NCBI RefSeq assembly: GCF_900168295.1
Contig: NZ_FVZL01000001.1
Coordinates: 954,134 to 1,018,133, forward strand
Direction of reading: 5' to 3'
DNA length: 64,000 nt
DNA from: Arthrobacter sp. P2b
GTDB taxonomy: Bacteria > Actinomycetota > Actinomycetes > Actinomycetales > Micrococcaceae
This document shows, in pieces, positions 59,650 to 64,000 of this stretch. The first letter of the stretch is position 1, and every line of letters starts with the position of its first letter. The notes beneath the pieces were generated by a model, which worked only from the letters and a program-made list of their open reading frames with translations, searched no databases and was not told where the DNA came from. Made by a program: the position numbers and the translations under genes.

Positions 59650-60432
59650 GTGCACCAGGACGCCGCCCGGTTCCTGTCCCAGCCGGTGGCCGCCCAGCCC
59701 GGCTCACCCCTCCGCGTCGCGGTGTATTCCCGGATCGCCGAGGCCATCCGCAACGGCCTCCTCACGCCCGGCTCCATGATCCCGACCGAAACCGAACTCG
59801 GAACGGACATGAAAGTCAGCCGCACGGTGGTCCGCGAAGCCCTCATGCTGCTCGAGGAGGACGGCCTCATCAGGGCGAGGCGCGGCGTCGGGCGCTTCGT
59901 CTCGGACACGCTCCCCCGCATCGGCATCGAACGCATCCGCCCCTTCGAGGAAGTCCTCGGCAGCCCCGGCCAGCAGCTCGAGGTCAAGCGCATCCAGGTG
60001 GTGCGCCAACCAGCGTCCGAGTTCGCCGCCCCCGGCGTCGGCGTCGAGCCCGGCACCGACTGCTGGCTGTGGGAATCGGTCCTGATCCGCGACGGCGAGG
60101 CGATCGCCCACCTGCAGGAAAACATTTCCGCCCAGCCCGTCAGCCTCGGCAAGGACGCCGCCGCCACCCTGGACATAAAGGACGACGGCGGCGCCACCTT
60201 GCTTGCCGCGCTCAACAACCAGCTGGGCCGGTTGCCCGGGCCGGGCGAGTGCCAGATCAGCCTCAGCCAGGTGGGACCCAGCCGCGCGAAGCTGCTGGAC
60301 CTGCGCCCGTCCGATCCGGTGCTGGTCCTCACCCAGTACGTTCGGTACGGCAACCAGCCCTTCTACCTGGCCAAGTGCCTCATCGCCGCCCGGGCGGGGC
60401 ACCTGTCCGTGATGCAGTCGCTGCAGTCCTGA
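59650..60432 (+). CDS. GntR/HutC-family regulator (UTRA domain)
   Basis: A 260-residue regulator. The GntR helix region is SMIPTETELGTDMKVSRTVVREAL; a UTRA ligand domain follows (ERIRPFEEVL...LPRIGIERIR region, then TDCWLWESVLIRDGEAIAHL). Such domains bind amino sugars, histidine-pathway acids or similar. GTG start with GAGG 7 nt upstream. No adjacent metabolic operon reveals its target. A segment near 60182 shares 21 nt with the repeat at 57253. Confidence 0.85.
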   Translation: MHQDAARFLSQPVAAQPGSPLRVAVYSRIAEAIRNGLLTPGSMIPTETELGTDMKVSRTVVREALMLLEEDGLIRARRGVGRFVSDTLPRIGIERIRPFEEVLGSPGQQLEVKRIQVVRQPASEFAAPGVGVEPGTDCWLWESVLIRDGEAIAHLQENISAQPVSLGKDAAATLDIKDDGGATLLAALNNQLGRLPGPGECQISLSQVGPSRAKLLDLRPSDPVLVLTQYVRYGNQPFYLAKCLIAARAGHLSVMQSLQS

Positions 60433-60458
60433 GGCCGCAGAAGTTTCGTCCGTGCAGT

Positions 60459-61340
60459 TCAGTTCTGCGCAAAGAACCTGAGAGCTCTGTCGGCGATCAG
60501 ATCCGGCTGGTGATCGATGAGGAAGTGGCCCTCCCCCGGAATGATCTCAGCGGTGACGTTGCCCCCGCGCCCCGGCCTGTGTCCCATCTCCTGCAAGTCC
60601 CGGGACGGCTCCATGGCGCCGATGAGAACCAGCGTGGGTACTGTGAAGCTTCGCTTGGCGTACGCCCCGAAAATGATTGCAAGGAACGCCGGCAGGATGG
60701 TGCCCCGATAAAGGGATGATCCTGCCCTAGTTCGCTCGGGCTGTTCCATCCGGGCCTGGTAGAGCCTGATGTCCTCCTCGGACACTCCGCCTTCCGGCTC
60801 GAAGGCTTTGAAAAGGTGGCGCATGAACCTCCTGTTCCGCTGCAGGCGCGGACCGACGACCGGGATCGCCAACACGAACGCGTGCCAGAGCTTTGGGACC
60901 AGCCCCACGATCCGGGCAGTTGGCCTGATGTGGACGTCGGGGGCACCCGTGACAACAAGTGCCTCCACCAGGTCCGGCCGTTCCATGGCAATGAGCTGGC
61001 CGACGATGGCGCCCCAGTCGTGCGTCAGGAACCGCGCCCGCGAGATGTCCAGCGTAGCCATGAGCTGGACGACATCCTCTACAAGCTTGCTGGCGGTGTA
61101 GCCATGCGCGGGAGCGTCGGTCCAGCCGAAACCGCGCTGGTCCACGGCAATGACGCGGTAGTGCTCGGCCAGGCGGGGAATGAGGCCGCGCCACTGCCAC
61201 CAGTGCTGCGGGAAGCCGTGAAGCAGGAGCAGCGGGTCCCCGCTTCCGGCCTCCGCGATATGCATGTGCAAGCCCTTCACGTCGACCCAGCGATGGGTTA
61301 CGTGGTCGAGGTGCGGCAGGCCTGGGCTTGTGCCGTGCAT
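60459..61340 (-). CDS. Alpha/beta hydrolase, epoxide hydrolase type
   Basis: A 293-residue hydrolase. The oxyanion motif is LLLLHGFPQHWWQW, the nucleophile elbow LTHDWGAIVG has aspartate, and the catalytic histidine is in GEGHFLIDHQ. The HGFP and HDWG pair indicates epoxide hydrolase or haloalkane dehalogenase rather than esterase. The start ATG lies 9 nt after an 18-bp palindrome and has no ribosome site, so a leaderless, repressor-controlled transcript is likely. Confidence 0.87.
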   Translation of the reverse strand: MHGTSPGLPHLDHVTHRWVDVKGLHMHIAEAGSGDPLLLLHGFPQHWWQWRGLIPRLAEHYRVIAVDQRGFGWTDAPAHGYTASKLVEDVVQLMATLDISRARFLTHDWGAIVGQLIAMERPDLVEALVVTGAPDVHIRPTARIVGLVPKLWHAFVLAIPVVGPRLQRNRRFMRHLFKAFEPEGGVSEEDIRLYQARMEQPERTRAGSSLYRGTILPAFLAIIFGAYAKRSFTVPTLVLIGAMEPSRDLQEMGHRPGRGGNVTAEIIPGEGHFLIDHQPDLIADRALRFFAQN

Positions 61341-61349
61341 GAACCCAAT

Positions 61350-61367
61350 TTACTACTTAAGTAGTAA
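61350..61367 (-). promoter_or_regulatory. 18-bp perfect palindrome upstream of the epoxide hydrolase
   Basis: TTACTACTTAAGTAGTAA is perfectly self-complementary and ends 9 nt before the epoxide hydrolase start. On the minus strand TAGTAA within it may serve as the -10 of a leaderless mRNA. The sequence fits a MarR- or TetR-type operator; no such regulator gene adjoins it. Confidence 0.6.
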
Positions 61368-61381
61368 GCATGGCAGTGGTG

Positions 61382-62656
61382 CTATGAGCACTTGCCGCCG
61401 ACAGCTTTGCAAGCATTGACTCTGCCATTTGCCCAGTAAGTGCCGGTGCCGGCGATCGTGTCGGCAGTTGATTCAACGTAGGTCCGGATAGCTTTTTGGT
61501 CGACCTCAGGATGCGAACTCCAAACCATTGCGGCAACGCCGGCGACGATGGCGGATGACATGGACGTGCCGTTCCCCACGTCATACCCCAGTGAGCGGCT
61601 GTTCTGCGTCCCCAAGACGAAGGTGTGGTTCGGGAAGGTGGAGTAAACGTTGACTCCGGGCGCCGCGATATCCACCCAACTGGCCCCGTAGGTTGAGAGA
61701 GAGGCTTTAACATCGGCATTGTCCGTTGCGGCAACGGCAATGACATTGGGGTATGCGCCTGGATAAATCTTGGTCTGGTTACCGCCGTTGCCTGCTGCGG
61801 CCACCAGCACGGCCCCCTTGTTCCAGGCGTTGTTAATGGCCGCTTCCAGGGTGCGCGAGGATCGCACGCCCAGGCTCATGTTGATGACCTTGGCACCGTT
61901 GTTCATGGCCCAGTCGATCCCGCTGGCAAGGCTTGACGACGATCCCACCCCGCTGTCGTTCAGCACCTTGCCGTCCAGGATGGTGCACCCAGGGCACGTG
62001 CCGGCCACGCCGATGGTGTTGTCTTTGGTGGCGGCAACAATGCCGGAGACATGGGTACCGTGGCCGTAGTTGTCGTCGCCGGTTTCCCCGTTGGTGAAGT
62101 TAGCGTGCGCAACAACTTTCGGATGGATGTCCGGGTTGTCGTTGGCCACGCCGGAATCAAGCACGGCAACCTTGATGCCGCCGCCGGTGGTGAGGCCGGT
62201 GGTGACGCCCCACGCTTCGACGGCGTCCACATCAGCATCCGCTTTGCCCCCCGCTATCTTCAGATCGCCTTTGGTGTTGGTATAGGGCTGGCCCGTGTTT
62301 TGCAGCGCATACTGGCGCGGGAAATATTCATCAGCCGTGGCGGCAGTAACCGCATGGTCCGGTTCTGCATACTCCACTACCGGGTTCCGGCTCAGCGCCT
62401 CGATGAGCTGAAGCTCCTTCCCGGCCGGCACTTTGATGAGGTGTGCGCCGGTGTCCCCGATAGCAGGACCCTCGTTGAGGCCATGCTGGCGCAGTGCACC
62501 GGCGGCACCAGCCTTGTCACGGAACTTGACCATGATTTGCCCTTGGACATGGGACGGATCAGGCGCAGCGTGCCCCGCGACTGCCGAGTTAATTGCCCCA
62601 AACGCCAGCACTGCCGCCGCGAAACCGGCACCAAAGATCTTTTTCATGAGGGTCAT
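61382..62656 (-). CDS. Secreted subtilisin-like serine protease (S8)
   Basis: A 424-residue exported protease. The signal peptide (MKKIFGAGFAAAVLAFGAIN) is followed by an I9-type inhibitor propeptide (about 30-100) ending at YAEPDH. The catalytic triad is in VAVLDSGVA (Asp), YGHGTHVSG (His) and GNGTSMSSAIVAG (Ser), with the oxyanion Asn in AAAGNGG; overall thermitase-like. C-terminal cysteines (NACKAVGGKC) and GTCPGC may form disulfides. ATG 62656 follows TTGGAG; a start three codons later is possible. Confidence 0.9.
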   Translation of the reverse strand: MTLMKKIFGAGFAAAVLAFGAINSAVAGHAAPDPSHVQGQIMVKFRDKAGAAGALRQHGLNEGPAIGDTGAHLIKVPAGKELQLIEALSRNPVVEYAEPDHAVTAATADEYFPRQYALQNTGQPYTNTKGDLKIAGGKADADVDAVEAWGVTTGLTTGGGIKVAVLDSGVANDNPDIHPKVVAHANFTNGETGDDNYGHGTHVSGIVAATKDNTIGVAGTCPGCTILDGKVLNDSGVGSSSSLASGIDWAMNNGAKVINMSLGVRSSRTLEAAINNAWNKGAVLVAAAGNGGNQTKIYPGAYPNVIAVAATDNADVKASLSTYGASWVDIAAPGVNVYSTFPNHTFVLGTQNSRSLGYDVGNGTSMSSAIVAGVAAMVWSSHPEVDQKAIRTYVESTADTIAGTGTYWANGRVNACKAVGGKCS

Positions 62657-62680
62657 CTTGCTCCAACCGGCGCCCGGCTG

Positions 62681-62709
62681 GGTAGGGGAAACCGGCAAAC
62701 TCCCCTACC
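62681..62709. promoter_or_regulatory. Inverted repeat between the subtilase and hemerythrin genes
   Basis: GGTAGGGG (62681-62688) and CCCCTACC (62702-62709) are perfect 8-bp arms with a 13-nt centre, 25 nt upstream of the subtilase start. It may be an operator; a terminator is unlikely because the flanking genes diverge. Confidence 0.4.
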
Positions 62710-62815
62710 TAATCCCATCGGAGGGAGGGCATTGCATTGTGCGGCATATGGGCAGTCGTTACGATGCTGGCGGGGAGAGGTCCCGGTCTCGGATGACGAC
62801 CGTAAGGGGCTACCC

Positions 62816-63541
62816 ATGACCGACTTCTTCACCATGCAGCCCGGCGAGGCCGCCGCCCCCGTGCCACCGGGGCCGGTCCTGTGCACAGGGTCGGCGTCCA
62901 TGAGGCGTATCCACCGCGTCTTCCTGTGGGCATACGACGAGGCGCCTGGCCTGGTTCGTTCCGCCGCCCCTGGCGATACTGCCCGCGCATCCTACGTGGG
63001 CGAAGTGCTGGGGAATTTCGACAAACTGCTCCACATCCATCATGAGGGCGAGGACGAGCTCATGTACCCGCAGCTGAAGGAAAGGGCACCGGCGTGCGCC
63101 TTGCATGTGGGGCAGATGCTTGAGCAGCACCGTCAAGTCACCCAGCGGTTGGAGGACATCGAGCCCATCCGCCTGCGGTGGATGGCAACGGCGGACGCGG
63201 AAAGCGGCAATGAACTTGCCGAGCGCTACGAGGAGCTGTCCTCCGTCCTCAACGTGCACCTGCGGCGTGAGGTCACCGAGGTGATGCCCGCCGTCGACCG
63301 CGTGATGACCCAAGAGGAACTGAAGGCAGCCGCGGAACACGGGAGCAGCCAGGTCAGCAACAAGTTCCTGGTGGGCTACCTCGGGATGGTGCTGGCCACA
63401 AACCCGCCGGCGGACCGGAAGGAACTGTTCAAGGAGATCCCCGCGCCGGTCCGGCTTGCCTACCGTCTCATCGGGCGCAGGATGTACCGGAAGCAGTACT
63501 CGACACTCTTCCCGGGACGCCCGATTCCCGAGACTCTGTAA
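62816..63541 (+). CDS. Hemerythrin-domain protein
   Basis: A 241-residue protein with a helical hemerythrin-like domain. Candidate di-iron ligands are in MRRIHRVF, HIHHEGEDELMYP (HxxxE), MLEQHRQV, and VHLRREVTEVMP (HxxxE). A C-terminal extension (about 60 residues) is not recognised. Such proteins bind O2, NO or iron, or sense redox state. The open frame upstream is antisense to the subtilase; ATG 62816 has AAGGGG upstream and begins the domain. Confidence 0.85.
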   Translation: MTDFFTMQPGEAAAPVPPGPVLCTGSASMRRIHRVFLWAYDEAPGLVRSAAPGDTARASYVGEVLGNFDKLLHIHHEGEDELMYPQLKERAPACALHVGQMLEQHRQVTQRLEDIEPIRLRWMATADAESGNELAERYEELSSVLNVHLRREVTEVMPAVDRVMTQEELKAAAEHGSSQVSNKFLVGYLGMVLATNPPADRKELFKEIPAPVRLAYRLIGRRMYRKQYSTLFPGRPIPETL

Positions 63542-63564
63542 TTCGCACCGCAAGGCATAACTGG

Positions 63565-63593
63565 TAGACGGAGCCATACGCGATCGCTAGTAT
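63565..63593 (+). promoter_or_regulatory. Candidate promoter of the partial hydrolase gene
   Basis: TAGACG (63565-63570), 17-nt spacer, TAGTAT (63588-63593), about 45 nt upstream of the ATG, leaving room for the AAGGAAA ribosome site. Confidence 0.5.
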
Positions 63594-63636
63594 TCACTCA
63601 CTGCGCGCAGGGCTACAACAAGGAAACGTATCTTCT

Positions 63637-64000
63637 ATGGCGCCATTTCGAGTCATCCTGCTGCCGGGCGGTGTCCTGCCTGCTGACGCCGCATACGGCA
63701 AGCTGCTGGAGGTTCTAGGGTCCAGCGTGGACGCCGTCGCCAAGGACTTGGAGCTGTACGCCGAGGACAATCCACCTCCAGGCTGGAACCTGGACACGGA
63801 AGTGGACGGTGTCCTGCGGGAGGCCGACTCCCGCCACTGGGACACGTTCCACCTGATTGGCTATTCCGGTGGTGGCGCCGCTGCACTCGCGTTCACCACC
63901 AAATATCCGGAGCGGCTGCAGAGCCTGGCTTTGCTGGAGCCTGCGTGGGCCGGCACCTGGGACTGGAGCCCGGGATACCGGCAACACCAAAAAGAATATG
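63637..64000 (+). CDS. Alpha/beta hydrolase (5' part; continues beyond window)
   Basis: 121 codons are visible. The N-terminus FRVILLPGGVLPAD gives the oxyanion region and IGYSGGGAAALAF the nucleophile serine elbow. LALLEPAWAG follows. The catalytic acid and histidine lie beyond the window. AAGGAAA precedes the ATG. A lipase- or esterase-like role is likely, not specific. Confidence 0.8.
   Translation, partial: MAPFRVILLPGGVLPADAAYGKLLEVLGSSVDAVAKDLELYAEDNPPPGWNLDTEVDGVLREADSRHWDTFHLIGYSGGGAAALAFTTKYPERLQSLALLEPAWAGTWDWSPGYRQHQKEY

Overview
The window is high-GC, gene-dense chromosomal DNA from an actinobacterium. The gene repertoire (GlsB-type membrane protein, actinobacterial GAF regulators without a sigma-54 domain, a split ABC carbohydrate uptake system, several leaderless starts, a WXG100 protein) and the protein sequences suggest a Micrococcaceae member close to Arthrobacter/Pseudarthrobacter. 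This placement is inference; no rRNA is present. I saw no tRNA, rRNA, CRISPR array, prophage or intact insertion sequence. About 61 protein genes fill most of the window; both ends cut through a gene.

Layout. 1-3222: carbohydrate ABC transporter (probably rhamnose) with a promoter and LacI-type operator. 3407-6817: glycosyltransferase and UDP-glucose dehydrogenase pair, then a HAD phosphatase. 7027-13744: GlsB-like protein and a cyclic-di-GMP block made of a PAS-GGDEF-EAL protein, a hybrid histidine kinase with HPt, and a coupled response regulator-GGDEF. 13776-21309: mixed metabolism (DHFR-like protein, homocysteine methyltransferase, NIF3/CutA-like protein with a cyclase), two tail-to-tail IclR regulators and an amino acid permease. 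21550-24537: PaiB-like and EamA genes divergent from a MocR regulator whose start codon overlaps the EamA start. 24637-29762: excalibur lipoprotein, SDR, gluconate module (gntP, gntK, gntR) and a cold-shock gene. 30064-32557: lipoprotein, a WXG100-calpain fusion with a small partner gene, and a TfoX-like protein. 32653-39377: monooxygenase, butanediol-type dehydrogenase and racemase-family operon with a divergent GAF regulator, then phoD. 39549-45374: a five-gene ABC transporter and epimerase operon. 45380-49430: CPBP protease, amidase, deaminase and a membrane-anchored HNH protein. 49414-54333: a GAF/Fis regulator divergent from amidohydrolase, DUF59 protein, alcohol dehydrogenase and ABM monooxygenase. 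54473-64000: SDR/NTF2 pair with TetR, an antitoxin with a wrecked VapC toxin, TetR with a cupin and nickel permease, GntR, epoxide hydrolase, subtilase, hemerythrin and a partial hydrolase.

The most unusual items are: (1) a secreted-effector-like WXG100-calpain fusion with all three catalytic residues and an EF-hand-like loop; (2) a set that matches the accessory genes of binuclear-iron propane/phenol monooxygenase (mim/prm) clusters but has no monooxygenase subunits and no GroEL; (3) interpenetrating divergent leaderless promoters at EamA/MocR; (4) two long dyad-symmetric operator arrays (IclR at 18041-18109, gnt at 28514-28570); (5) a dispersed palindromic repeat with ACGACGGCG/CGCCGTCGT arms that lies between genes and also inside two reading frames; (6) a nickel permease coupled to a cupin under a perfect TetR-type palindrome.
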